Source: Cucumis sativus (lineage: Eukaryota > Streptophyta > Magnoliopsida > Cucurbitales > Cucurbitaceae). From it: a stretch of 64,000 bases of DNA. A program made the translations under genes and the position numbers. Each line of letters opens with the position of its first letter. Position 1 is the first letter of the stretch. The DNA is taken from positions 25,624,272-25,688,271 of the forward strand of contig NC_026659.2 of the NCBI RefSeq assembly GCF_000004075.3, given 5' to 3'. This document shows positions 28,557-41,600 of this stretch, one piece after another. A model generated the notes under the pieces. The model ran no database searches. It saw only the letters and a list, made by a program, of their open reading frames with translations, and was not told the origin of the DNA.

Positions 28557-31500
28557 ATTATTTTGAATCTAATTACTAAATTTGCAACACAAATTATTAG
28601 GGTTTTTACCCTCGTTAAATTATTCGACTTTTTAACTTTTGAAAATTATATCTATTTCATCTCATTTTTTATATAGTTATTTTTAAATTTCCTAATTCAA
28701 TATAGTTGAATTCTAAAAACAAAAACATATTTTAAAGAACTAATTTTAAAAATGTATATTTATGCTCTAAATTCTACCAAGACAATAAATAATCTAACAT
28801 ATAACTTTTCCAAAATATATACTTAAAGAGAAGACCAAATCTTGTTTATAAGAGCGAAAAATTGTTGCTGATAATTAAATTAATTTAGTATTTTTAAATG
28901 AAATTGTTTCGATATTATTTGTTTAATATGAATATTAATCCATAGAATTATCTATGGTTTTAATTAGTTATACGTTATTAATTTATTCTATTTATTTCTA
29001 ACTTATTTTTTATACATAACTAAATATTTTAACTAATCCTTTGTTAAATTTTGCACATAGTATTTAATACCATATTTAGGTCATTCATTTTTTCAATTCA
29101 ATATCAAAGGCTAAGTACACAACCTCACGTGCTACTCGTGAAATTTAAATTAAATTTAAATAACTCACCGATTAAAATAAATTATTGTCAATTTATAGTA
29201 AATACGAAGAAATAAGCTTTTCTGTTTCCATAATTTATGCAGAATGTAATGAAAATAATATAATTATAACTTTAATATTACCTCGTTTATTATTTAATAA
29301 GTCATTAAATAATTATACTTCAACTAATGATTGAATATGTAACGTAGTATTAAAAATTTTACACAAATAAAATGTGGTTGGGGATTTTTTCTTTTTCGAT
29401 TTGTAAAATTTCAATTCGTTAAATTTGAGTGAGCAATCTTTGAAAAGAAAAAAACAGATTGTCATCGTCAATCAAATTCAAAAAATCCATAGCTACAAAG
29501 TTATAATTGTGTTATGAGTTATGTCCTGGGGCCATTTGAAAGAGAAGGGGAAATAAAGGACAAAAATGACAAAATCGATAGTGATTTATTATATGCATAT
29601 ATTTCACAAATTACATGGGTTGTTTAATAATTTATAATAATGATCAAATTATGCACATTAAGATATGGTGAACATATGATTATTGTTTTGAATTAGTGAA
29701 CTATAGAGAGGACTGCTCAAACATATTTCTTCTATTTTGATTGCATAAATTAAATTATTTTTGTGATTTTCTTAACGATGTTTGCTTTGACAATAAAAAA
29801 ATAATTTGAAAAATTAGGTCTTATTTGATGAATTTTCAAAACGACATTTTTTTATACATAATTTCTCTTTTTCTTTTTTAATTCCAGATGGGTCCTTTTT
29901 CTAACTTTAATTTTTTTTATAAGAAAAAACGAGTATATTTTCCTTTTTGTAAATTGCAGTTTTAACCTTTGAATAAAAAAAAGATATGCTATGTAGTGTA
30001 TGGTTTTTTAATAAATAACAAATATACATAAACCATAGTAAATAAATATCCAATAAGAAATGTATATATTTTGATTTTTCAAATACTTTTTTGTTTTTTT
30101 CCAAATACAAAGTTCAATTTGATGGAAACAAAAAAACCTAAACGAAGTTCTTTCATAGGTTTTCGTTTTTTTATTTTTTGATATAATTTCTAATAAAACG
30201 AGCGATGGAATATATTATAATACTGTTTGTTTAGTCAATAAACTCAACTTTAAGTCTAACCTACGTTTTTATCCATAATTGTGTTGAACAACACCACTTT
30301 TTTGGTTTCCTTTCTATTAACTTTATGATGTATAGAGTTGATTGGACAGTTTTGTTTTTCCAATTCTTTTTCATCCATATCTTTTTGTTCTCCCTATGCC
30401 TTTCTTCTTCTCCCACATCCCATCCATGGCTGCCACTACGTACCTCCCCTTTCTTTTGAGCTTCTTAATTTATACTTGAACTTCAAATGATTTGGTTAAG
30501 GTTATGTTTAACTCTTTAACGAAGAAGGTGTTGTTGAAAATTTTTATATTTAGATGATTAAATTGTTAAATAAGATAGTTAATAGTAATTTAGGGTATGG
30601 GGATTTAATTCTAATTAAAGACAATATATATGGTTTGTTGTTGTTTTATTGAAAAACTAAAAGACCATTGTCTTTAAGATCTTGGCTATGGTCGTTATTC
30701 TTCTTCACTTTTCTCAACTTCACGTTTCCATCTTCAATTGATATTTTTCCTTTATTTTCTTTCAAGGGTTTTGTGATTCATTTTTTCTTAATATTTATCC
30801 CTAATTGCTTAGAGTTTGTTTTATCCATTTGTTGTGCTTATTTTATTTGTATAGTTTATTTTGCCTTCTCGTGGTTGTTAACACATATATGTTCGTTTTA
30901 TTTATTTTTATTTTTATTATAGTTATTGTTTTTCATCTAATGTGCTTCAAAACTTCCATTTGAACAAAAACTAAAAAGTGTAGAAGCCAAAAATCAAGTA
31001 AGGTGAGATATTTAAATTTGGAGAGAAGTAAGAAAATTTGTTTTTAATTTGGATTTATTTGATTGTGTGTTGATTACGTTTTTTTTTCTTTGACATAGAA
31101 AAAGAGAAATCTACATAAATAGAATAAAATAGAAAGTATTTACATCTTATAGAGAGAAAAAAACTTTAGGCTTGAGATAAATAGTTTGTCAATTCTTCAA
31201 TTTTTAAATTTTGTTTAAAAATACTATAACATAAACTACCAAAATATATTTATCAATTGTGTATCAATTTAATTGATACAAAAAATCTAAAACTTTATCA
31301 TTCAAATATAAAAGCTATATCAATATTCCTTAGAGAAATTAACGAAATTCTAACAACAATAATCGAAACAGTTTCTTTTTCGAAAGTTAGGGAATAGTAA
31401 AAATTTAAAAACCAAAATAGACTAAAATAAGATTTTAACAAAAAAAAAGATTTTTTTATATATTTTTTAAAAATACTAATTTATATTTAATTTTAGCAAA

Positions 31501-32425
31501 ACATTATGTTAAAATATTATAAACGAGAAAAATAACTAAACATTTGAATAACGGTCTAATACTATTAGATTATACATAAACGTAAGAATATGAAAATATA
31601 TAGCAATGTTCATCATTATCAACTTGTAATGGTGAAAAGAAGTTGAAAGAAAAAAGTTGGGTCACCTCTAATATCTATCCATCAACATTACTACTACTAT
31701 ACACAAAGCTACAAACATCTAGAAAAATTTAAAGTAGCTATTATCTAATTTTTTTTAATTAATTAAAAAAGAAAAAGAGAGACAAAATTTTCTTTATATT
31801 TATGCTTCAATAAATATTTTTCTTCCTTCAAAACTTATTTAAATGTATAGAAAGCAACTAAAGTGGAAGTTTCCATATATTATATACAGATTCATTACGA
31901 ACCTATTTTATTCCATATCCTAAAAGGAAATTGTTCTCTTTTTTTTTTTTTAATTTATTTTACTTTTCTACCTCATAATTTTGAATTCTATAAATATTTA
32001 ACAAATTAAACACAAAATTTTTAAAACGTGCAGTACTGAAATGTATAATTATAAACCATTAAATATAGTCTTTTAAAATATAAAATAAAATCGCAAAATA
32101 AAACTTTTTGAACGGAAAAAACCTAATGAAAAATAAAAAAAATTATTCCTAATATATTTGTAAATTTAACCATTTTTTTGTTTACGAATTTTTATATTTA
32201 GAAAAACTAAGTAATAGTTTAATTTTTTTAAAAAGTGAATATTTTTATATTTGATATAATTAAATCAAATAATAGTTGGAAAAAATAAAAGAAAAGCGAA
32301 CCAGATAAAAAAAGATGCAAAGAAAAAAATCCTAGAAAAATATAAAAAGAAAGACAATAAAAATGAATGACAAATCGAAAATATTTTAATCAGTAAAAAT
32401 TATTAAAAATAATAAAATTTACAAA

Positions 32426-32471
32426 ATATTTACAATCCATAGTGTTGAAATTTATTATAGATTGTAAATAT
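32426..32471. repeat. Small inverted repeat of the same foldback family
   Basis: ATATTTACAATC at 32426-32437 is inverted exactly at 32460-32471. The same ATATTTACAAYC motif forms the inner arms of the copy at 38204-38365, so this is probably a reduced derivative. Confidence 0.45.
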
Positions 32472-32500
32472 ATATATATTATAAAATGAAATGAAATTAA

Positions 32501-33250
32501 ACCCAATTTTTAAAGAAAAGGAGAAGAGATGAGAAGAAAGGAGAAAAGAATGAGGAAGGCAAAACGGGGTCGTATCGTAGTACTTTACTTAATTACGTAT
32601 AGTTTTATGAATTTAAATTAAAAAAAAAAAAAAAAAAGAGGGGGAGGAATTTAGGAATGGGAAAAAATATTGGGAAAAAAGGAAAAGCTTTTTACACGGT
32701 GGCCGACATGATTCTGGTAATGTGATAGGCGAGGGCCGACAGAACCCCAAGTTGATCACCTCCTTTCATTTAATTATATCTTATTAAAAGAAACTAAAGG
32801 AAGCTCCACCAATCTTACTGTGCGTACACTTCTCTTCTCTTCTCTGCCCTCCCCTTCTTCACTCTCCCTCCGATTACACTCTTCGTGGGACCTCAACTCT
32901 CCACTCACGCTGGACTGCGGACTACTGGATCACTCGCATAAAAATATTTGACGGGTTTCCAACTTTGTTGGTAGGGTCTTTTCCCTCTGTGTTGCGTATT
33001 AATATAATACTGCTTCTCCTTACTATTTCTACTTTTTTCTACCTCTTCTTTCTCTTTTCACACCAAGAAGAAGAAGAAGTCGATTTCTAGTAAAAGAATC
33101 CTAGCTCACCACTTGTTTTGCCCTAAAGATTCCGAAGATCAGTGTAGAAGTCGATTTAATAACTTTGTTTCTTCTGTAGCGTTTGATCAGTTTTTAAACC
33201 TATTTGCATGCTCCACAACTAAAAACAACTTATGATAGAATTACTTTAAC
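32501..33250 (+). promoter_or_regulatory. GC-richer promoter-like island without a gene
   Basis: From about 32690 to 33140 the DNA is far less AT-rich than the surrounding gap. It contains pyrimidine-rich leader-like sequence (CTTCTCTTCTCTTCTCTGCC near 32832), TATA-like AATATAATAC near 33000-33010, then a second CT-rich stretch and AAGAAGAAGAAGAAGTCG at 33066. The layout is that of a plus-strand promoter and 5' leader, but no reading frame follows. It may start a noncoding or microRNA precursor transcript, or a gene whose body was lost. I searched by eye for common conserved microRNAs and found none. Confidence 0.3.
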
Positions 33251-35282
33251 ATGCAACAGAGTTTGTACTTATATTGGCCTATATATAATGTGTGTAGTGT
33301 TATATCTTTTATATAATAGACCAACCCCTGGATTCAAATATTGATATTGAAGTCAATTATTCTATGAGCACATCGATAGAATACGAGATGAAATTAATTA
33401 AAGTATATTTTTGTAAATGAAAAAATATTTAAATTAATCCTATTTTCACTCTTTCAAATAAATGGTGGATTTGTTAATTATTGTTATTTCTATTTTTGGT
33501 GACTGATCAATGCACTACCCGACAATTAAATATATATATTTTTTATCAAAGAATAATAAAAATATTTAAAAAAGATATTCATTTGATTCAAATATGTTAG
33601 AAAAACTTTGATGATATATATATAATTACTTTTATTGAAGGATAATAATCTTTGTAAAAGAAATACACAAAAAATAAAATCTTCTTTTTTTATGAACGAT
33701 AATAAGTAACATTTGAAAAAAAAAACATTATTAGAGGTTTTGAAAAAAACTTTTTAAAAAAATTATATTTTTTAAAATAAAATCCTTAAAAATAATATAC
33801 ATTTTATCAAAAATATCGAAAAACAATAAATAACAACCTTTAAAAATATATATGTATTTATAGAAGGTTTTAGAAATATATTATCGTGACCAGAATTTTA
33901 AAATATCATTGAAAATTATTCACTTTATTTTGAAGGTTATTTGACAGCTTTAAAACATATAAATATACCAATTGAAAGACATTAAAACTCTAAAAAAATG
34001 TGCATTACACTTCTAGATTGTTCTTAAATTTCCAATTCTCCATTTATGTTTGTTTGATATCGCAAATGAAATGTTGGACACTTGAGGGAAATGATAATAT
34101 TTGGTTTGAAACTATCTATTGTTTAATTTATAGGTCTTGTTGATTGAAACAAGATATCATCGAATGTTAAGTAAATAGGAAATAATATTTATTTTTCTTT
34201 TCTATTCAATTAATTCTTCTTTAAAGCCCAATAAAATTTAAGAATTTCAATCTTAGTTGCTTTTGTTTAACTGTTAAATAAAATGTTGTTAGAAAGCAAA
34301 CCATCTCTCAATAGGTCAACTTAATTCTAGAAATATTCACTTTGTTACTCGAGATTGGGTTAGTGTAGCTCCAGAGGTAAGATCAATTTGATGTTTCATT
34401 TTCCTTTTTCGTCTTTTCGTTACTTGTGTAAGTTTGTTCTTCATTTCCTGGTTCTTGATTTACTAAAGTTCACATGTCTTTGAGATTAGCATTGAATTGA
34501 ACTGTTTTCCTTTTATAACAAAGAACAATTGGATTCTTCGTCCTATAACTTTTCTCATAATTAGCATCTGTGTACTTCTCTCTCTTTAGAGCTCAAGTTA
34601 TAACTGTGAGACTTATCCCAATGTTATGTTGTGACTTCCATTAGGAATTATTACAACCTCTTATAACTTGATTACTATATCCTTGATTAAATTAAGGTCA
34701 AACGTTATTGAATCGTTTATTTATTACTAAACTGAATATATGAATAATGAATCAAGAGACGTTGTAATTACTGGCTAAGCTTATAGACTAAAAAGTTTCA
34801 AATCAAACCTTACACTTCAATCTTCCGCTTCCGTTCCAGTTGAGTATTAATGTACCTGTTAAAACAAAATTATATCATTCACTCTCTAATCTCTAATATG
34901 TGTTATTGATTCAGAACTCATAAAAGAAGAGAAAAAAAAAAAGTTAAAATCTAATGATTGTGCATATCTAAAATTTCATAGGTTTGTATTAGATCTAGGC
35001 TTATGATCAAACTTTTAATTTTTTAGAAAACTGTCTTCAATAACTTTTGTGGGATTCCTTTTTTTGCTATTTGTTTCTATTACATATATATTTACTTTGT
35101 TCCATCCTTTCTACCCAAAAATCTATATTGTAACTTGTAAGTGCTCGAAATTATTGTAATTTTTATTATGTTTTGATACTTGTCGTGTACTTTACAAGTT
35201 ATAGAATTAGCATATTTACTACTGTTTTTAAAATTTTTTTAAAAAAACTTGTGAATAATAAAGATATGATATTGCAAAAAAG

Positions 35283-35384
35283 CTAGAAAACAGAAATGGA
35301 AATAGAAAAGTAGTGAAGAAAAAGAAAGTTGAAAATTGAATTGAAAAGGAAAAGGGTAAAAGGAATGACCTGAAAGAGAGACAT
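35283..35384 (-). CDS. Possible 33-residue hydrophobic micro-ORF, unrecognised
   Basis: On the minus strand a TATA-like TATAAGTA (35463-35456) is followed about 72 bases later by an ATG in a plausible leader. The frame starts MSLFQVIPF and continues with Phe/Leu/Ile-rich residues to a stop at 35283. The sequence CAG|GTCATT directly after MSLFQ could instead be a splice donor, making this only a first coding exon. No partner exon was found. Low-complexity composition argues for caution. Confidence 0.15.
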   Translation of the reverse strand: MSLFQVIPFTLFLFNSIFNFLFLHYFSISISVF

Positions 35385-37380
35385 AGTTGAGAGAGATGAC
35401 TCCAAAAAGAAAGGGTATGGATTGAAGGAACAAAAGGGGGAGTTTAGTGTTGTGTACTTATAGAGATAAGAGAAAAGAAAGGTGGTGAATTGACCATCAA
35501 TGTTTGTGGGTTTGAACTTAAATGGCAATGCTTTTTCATTGTAAAAGGAAGGGAGACTAATATACATATATATCAACTTTTATATTATACTCCTAATTTT
35601 TTAGTCACATCAAATTAGCTGTAATAGTTATTGTAATTGAATTAGTTTAACACAAGTACAGTTTGACTTATATATGTATTTGTTGATTGTGAAGAAGTTA
35701 ATTAATTTGTGGTTATAATAAAGAGTCAGTAATCTAAAGAAGACTACAACTCTAATGTTAAGTAATCTTGAGAGGAGAGAGCTGTTGTGTTACTCTATAT
35801 GCAAGTTATGTGACCCATGCATTTTATGTACTAATTTAGACCTCAAATGTGGCAGACTCATATGCACGTAAACTCACAAATAGCCTCGTGTGATGACAAC
35901 AAATGCATACGAGTTGGTCACACTTGCACCACACATTCTTTTCTACCTAAGTAAGGGAAATAAAAGTAAATAATTAAATTGGGAATTGAAAAATATTTTA
36001 TTTCATTAACGATTTTAAGATGAAATTTTAAAGAAATGAGATTTTCGAAGAATAATAAAAAATACAAATTGTGTACACTCTATGGCAAATTTGATTTTGC
36101 CGTAAAATTAAATAGTTTATCTATGTTACGATGAGAACTATAAAGATCAATATACTTATTATTGATCTTTATAATAGTTTGTCTATTTTACTATTGTTTA
36201 CAATTTCGTCTACTTTTTAATACCAATAGAAAAAAATAGAACAAAAAAAAGAGAGTAGTGTTAGTTTAATTAAATAATTGGACATAAAGAATTGATGCTT
36301 ATTTTTTTCATGGACAAAACCTTATCACTATGGGTAGACGAGAGTATATTGTTCTTTATATTTTTCATTGGTTAAATAATTCCTTTTTGTTCAACTATAT
36401 GTAACTATATTAACATTTTACATGAATACAAGATATATAATGATAATATGTTCCCTGAAAATTTATCAACATTTTGATGTTATATATTGACAAAAGTAGT
36501 ACAGTCATATTACAGTGATTCGAATATCTTAGTTATTAACACATTTATATGTCGATTGACATATGATCACTTTAACGTAAAAAAATTATTTAACAACAAA
36601 AAAACGTGTAATGTGGTATGTGTGTTATTTCTTCTAATTTAGTTGTTTTGTCAAAATGAACTTATCTCAATAGTAATTGACATGATTAGATTTTTCATCC
36701 TAAAAATGAGAGAGGTTCGATCATGTCTCCACAAATATTATACTAAAAAAACTTACTTGTAGTTGTAATTAATTTTAAAAAATTGTATTGTTTTGTCGTA
36801 AATTTGGAAAATGACATGCAATTTCTTAAATAGTAAGTATTTATCAAATTATCGACATAAAAGAAGAAAATGCACGTAAATTATGATTGAGAGTTTAATT
36901 TAACAAATAGAAACAATGTTAGTATAAATTTGAAGCGTTGAATGACAAGAAAAAAAGAAGGGAAAAAGGATGGTAAAAAGCAACTCTTGTAAACTTTTAT
37001 TTATATGAACTAAACATTTGAATTAAGGCTTTAAATTTAGATGGATATTTGTGTAATTAAATAAGTCAAAACTTATCATATAACTTTTGTACCTTACATT
37101 ATTATTTCAAAATGAAAATATGATTGATATTTTTACAAACCACACACTTGTAAATCAAACAAAATTAGATAATTTAAAAAAAGACAAAGTTTGACTATGG
37201 AAGATTTTAATTAATCAATCTCATCAAGCAATGATAATTGGCATTGAGGAATTAAGAACCTTGAAAAGGCCAAACCAAGATTTAACAAGAGAAGATAAGA
37301 TTAGAGAATAATAATCTTTTTTTGGATGTTTTTGTGTGTGTAGAAGTAAATTAATTAAGAGTGAGTGAATAAATAGAAGT

Positions 37381-37388
37381 ACACGTGT
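37381..37388. promoter_or_regulatory. G-box-like palindrome ACACGTGT
   Basis: A perfect eight-base palindrome with the CACGTG core in a moderately complex part of the gap. Another lies 186 bases further on, and a third at 38685. Confidence 0.35.
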
Positions 37389-37566
37389 CTCAAAAATGAC
37401 CTTCATTAGTGAAAGAGAGGGGTTTTGTTGAATTGAACAATGTTTAACACGTCTTTTAATTGTGATTAGCTGGAGATAATAAAGCCCACTAAGTTCCGAT
37501 TTGTCGGTTTAAAAAGTATGTATAAAATCCATTATTAACTAAAAAGCAAGAGGACAAGTCAAACAC

Positions 37567-37574
37567 CCACGTGG
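37567..37574. promoter_or_regulatory. G-box palindrome CCACGTGG
   Basis: Perfect palindrome with the CACGTG core, in the context CACCCACGTGGCAAC, close to the ABRE-type consensus bound by bZIP factors. No adjacent gene is identified. Confidence 0.4.
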
Positions 37575-38203
37575 CAACTCAAACTATGCGACATGTCGTT
37601 TTCATTTGATACCCTTTAAGAGCGAGAGTGAGATGGCAAACTTTCTTATAATGCTCTCATTCAAACTCTTTTCCACTTCACCATCCCTTTTGAAAATAAA
37701 AAGGACCATTTAAAATAGCATTAAATTTAAACAATATACTTTTTATCGTATCACAATCGAGCTTTTAAGTTTAGTTTTCATTTTAATTTATAACTTTCAA
37801 AATGTTACCCATTAAATATTAATATATTACACTTTTAAATTACTTTGAACAAACTAAATATTTTTTCGATAATGTTTACTAACTAATTTTTAAACTTGAA
37901 TATTTTTTAAATTAACATATTTACGTGTTATAACAAAATATTGAACTCTACTAATTTCATTTTCATCAATATTTATCGATAGAACTATATTAACGTCTAT
38001 CAATTTCTATATACTCGTAGAATATGAAATTTATGTAGTAAATATTTTATCAAGATATATATTTTTTAATATTTTCTTTTTAGATATTTATAGCACCATA
38101 GCTAGAGTAATTGCCATGAATATAAAAGAAAAAAAATCAAACTATTTTCATATCTAACAAAAAAAAATAGTTATAGAGAATTTTATAGATTTTGTTACGT
38201 AAC

Positions 38204-38365
38204 ATTTTTAAAAATAGCAAAATAAATTAAAATATTTACAACCTATAGCAAAATTTTGAATTTTATCAATGATAGTCTTCTATCACTATAACATATCAAT
38301 AACTATCATAGATATAATTTATTATAGGTTGTAAATATTGGATAAAATTTGCTATTTTTAAAAAT
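38204..38365. repeat. Foldback MITE-like element with clear terminal inverted repeats
   Basis: The outer arms ATTTTTAAAAATAGCA (38204-38219) and its exact complement (38350-38365) match over 16 bases. Inner arms AATATTTACAACCTATA (38231-38247) and its complement (38323-38339) match over 17 bases. The core contains ATCAATGATAG and related motifs shared with the copy at 28415. At about 160 bases and with no coding capacity it fits a nonautonomous DNA element; the superfamily and target-site duplication were not resolved. Confidence 0.7.
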
Positions 38366-38489
38366 TTTTCTTTTGTTGTATTGGTAAATGACTTTAATCT
38401 TTCATGTGTTTATAACTATAAAATTTAAATTAAATTTCATAATTATTTTAAGATAAACGTTGATATCAATTTAAACACTCAATTTTCAT

Positions 38490-38511
38490 ATATATATATA
38501 TATATATATAT
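38490..38511. repeat. AT dinucleotide microsatellite between two similar flanks
   Basis: About 11 AT units. The sequence before it, ATCAATTTAAACACTCAA, and after it, ATCAATTTAAATGCTCAA, are near copies, so the microsatellite sits inside a short duplicated segment. Confidence 0.85.
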
Positions 38512-38684
38512 CAATTTAAATGCTCAACTATATCGAAGTAAAGTATAATAAATGAGTTAAAAAAAGGATTAATTTAAAGTTGAAATAGTGGAATATAATT
38601 TGAAAGTAATGAATAGACATTAATGTGAATTATAAAGTTTGTATATAATAAGAGTTATGAATGAAATAATAATAATAAATAATA

Positions 38685-38698
38685 AACCCACGTGGGTT
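38685..38698. promoter_or_regulatory. 14-base palindrome AACCCACGTGGGTT with G-box core
   Basis: This is perfectly self-complementary over 14 bases. Within 100 bases downstream are several TTGAC/GTCAA W-box-like cores (GAGTTGAC, GAGTCAAC). The composition is promoter-like, but no gene with a start codon follows. Confidence 0.4.
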
Positions 38699-41600
38699 GA
38701 TGTGATTGGATACAGAATACTTTTCAGTCTGTTTGAGTTGAACGAACCGAGTTGACAAGGTGATGAGGCGACGAGTCAACAACCAGTCACATGCACAACC
38801 CCTTGTTTGGTTAATTCCAAAAGAAAACACATCTCATTTTTTTCCCCTTTCTATCATCCAATAACAACATCTTTAATTCCATAATCAATCAATTCTTTTT
38901 TATATATATATAAACACTTACACTTATTTTATTTGAATCGAGAACTGGAAAAAGTTAAATTTTAAAATAAAAAGAAGGAATTGCACAAAGTTCGTCCAGA
39001 AAACATGGGAGCTATACGAATGACTTGGACTGGGCTTGGCCCAGCTCGGCCCAATTCGTATCTATCTTTTATACATAAATAGAAGAAAGGAAATAGAAAG
39101 GGCGGTCAAAAAGAGAGGTTCCGATCTCCAGGATTCGCTCTTGGGGCCATTTTTGGATCACAAGAGAAAATATATATATTATGATGTAGGAAAGTACTAT
39201 GAATGTGATAATAATAACAACAACAACGATATTATTAGATATCCCATTCTCTTTTTGACCTATTTTTACATTATTCTATGCTTATCTAATTCCACGAAAA
39301 TTTTGGTTTTAAAATAGAATGCCCCTTTACAACTCATTCCTAATCTTTAAATATGCATATATCTTCTTGTTATTATTGTTTATTATTATATCTATTTATA
39401 TGCTTTTTTTTCTATTCATTTTAAAATTTGCCTGTCATATTTTTCATTAATTTCCTCAATTTTGAATTATTTCGGCTTTTCGCTTTAATTTTTTTCAAAG
39501 ACTTCACTATACAAAAAAAAATGTTTATTTCCTTTTCTTTATTAGTATTACTTTCCAAATTATTTATTAATTTTGATTGATATTTCTTTAATCTATTACC
39601 TTTCTTTCGTATTAGGGGGTGTGAGTGGTTTTCTTTCACCTTCATCAAGTGTGTGTAAAGTATATTTGAAAATCAAAGTATACAATTGCATATATCATAG
39701 TTCTTTCTTTTCTCTTTATAAACATATTCAGAATGCAAATACACATACATAGGATACGTATTATTTGACACAATAAAACAATGTAGTGTTACATATCGCT
39801 TTGACTATAGGAAGATTCAAATATATGTTATAGTGAATATTCCAGTATTTATCGAATATATATTGTCTTCCAATCAAAACTTCTTATCAATTTTTGTTTT
39901 ATTTTATGGGAGAATCGTTTATTAACGTTTAAGATCATTTTTTAGTTGTGTACATTCCGAAAAAATCATTTTACGTGTTAGCGTGAAACTTTTCCTAGAG
40001 TTGATAAGAAAGCACGACTTTTTAACTTGTAAAACTAAAAACAAGTGAAAAATACATTTTTTATCATTAGAAATTTGAAATTAGTTTATATTTAGTCTCT
40101 CTATTTAAAATTGTTACACATTTTGATTTTAAGTTTTGGTTTAGTCTCTAAGTATCAATATGCTACAAATTTGATCTATAAAAATTCGAGTTTCTTTCGA
40201 TTTAGTTGTTAGATTTCAAATTTCATATTTTTTAACCTCAATATTCACTTCTAACATTGTTGTGTGACGCTTATTAATTATTTTTAAGAGTAATTTGAAG
40301 TACAACTTTACATTTAATTTTAAAAACAATGAAAACTATTGAAATTTAATTAAAGTATAATTCTTTCGATTATTTAAAATTTATTAACATTATTAACGCT
40401 AATTATAGAAGTGTCCAATGGAGGTTAAAAATATAAATATTGATTAGAGACTAAATTGAAATCAAGTTTGAACAACGATGGTAAAAATCATAACAATTTA
40501 AAACCTACTAAATAAATCAAAAGCAAACTCAAAATTTAAAATCAAATGTATAATGTTTTGAATTAAATAGAAGCAAATGAAAAACTTTCTCATGGATACG
40601 GTGTGAATAAGCTTTAACGGTCCAACAACTACGATTGATAAGAGGCCCATTTTGAAGCCCAATTATTTATTTTCTTCGAAAATATTTTTGCATTTTTTCA
40701 AAATCCTACAAATAAACCATAACAATAAAATTAAAAATGAAATAAATTCCTACTATTTAAGTAAAATTTTATTTCTTCCCTTTTGAATAGAACCTAACTT
40801 TGTCTATTGAATCTAATGAATGCAATGGATGAAGATTTCAAATACTGCCCGATTACTTTCACCTTTGTCTAATCTAACATGGTATAAATTATTTCAACAG
40901 GTTGCGATTGTTGAAGTGAAGATAACTTTATAGTGAAAGTCAATGGTTTTTTTCACTAATAGTTTATTTTAAGACGATAAAAATAATTTCTTATGATTAA
41001 AGTTTAGAGGGAAAAAACACATATATACAAAATCTTTAAAATATTTATCCTTTCAAACACAAGTACCGTTGTAAATAAATATAGAGGTAAGTTAGAGTTA
41101 TAAAATAGATATATTTATATACTAAATAGCTTATTTAATCAATGAATCTAATTTTGGGAAATAAAGTTAGAGAAGGATTAACATTCATAAATAACCGTAA
41201 CGCTATGCTTCTCTATAGGCTAAGGCTATACCTACCGTAAGAACTTATTTTAATAACACCGAAGCATTAATTAATTTCAATATTGGGTTAATACTTCCTT
41301 TTAGATTTAATAACCTATTTCTCTGCTTTTTATTTATCTGTTTAGAGGATATGATATATATAAAATTAAATTCATGGCTAACCATAATCCATTTAACAAA
41401 TAACTTTCAATCATGAAAATAGAATTTACGAACGAGAAATTATATCAAAATTTATTTATGAAAAATGTTTGATAGTATGAAGTTCAATCTCAAAATTAAT
41501 TGATTATGAAATAAGTAACTTATTTATATTAAACGAGTAAGTTTTTTAAATTTTTTTGAGGTGAGACTCACAACATCTCTATGGTATTTGATTTGTTAAA

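Larger units (their letters stand above)
26801..32500. other. First part of the 16 kb AT-rich gap
   Basis: No gene is supported. Open frames here encode Phe/Leu/Ile-rich low-complexity peptides typical of AT-rich noncoding DNA, such as the one at 30668-30922. Repeats listed separately occur at 26953-27048, 28415-28556 and 32426-32471. Near 28020-28200 a phrase like GATTTAGRTTTTAAAACTT recurs three times in degenerate form. Confidence 0.5.
33251..38680. other. Middle part of the AT-rich gap
   Basis: No protein gene is supported. Segments of slightly higher complexity occur at 34280-34870, 35280-35470, 35780-35950 and 37200-37720. A weak stem could form at 35810-35930 from GTGACC...ATGCATTT against AAATGCAT...GGTCAC. 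The remainder is poly-A/T-rich filler. Confidence 0.5.

Noticed and set aside
30668-30922. 84-codon Phe/Leu-rich frame
   Set aside because: Composition is typical of T-rich noncoding DNA, has no ATG at the frame start and no domain.
34740-34870. Segment resembling the end of a dispersed, possibly LTR-related repeat (CTTCCGCTTCCGTTCC)
   Set aside because: No matching second end, no coding remnants and no family could be assigned; the resemblance is vague.
35800-35940. Possible microRNA hairpin (GTGACC...ATGCATTT pairing)
   Set aside because: Pairing is short and interrupted, with no match to a conserved microRNA I know.
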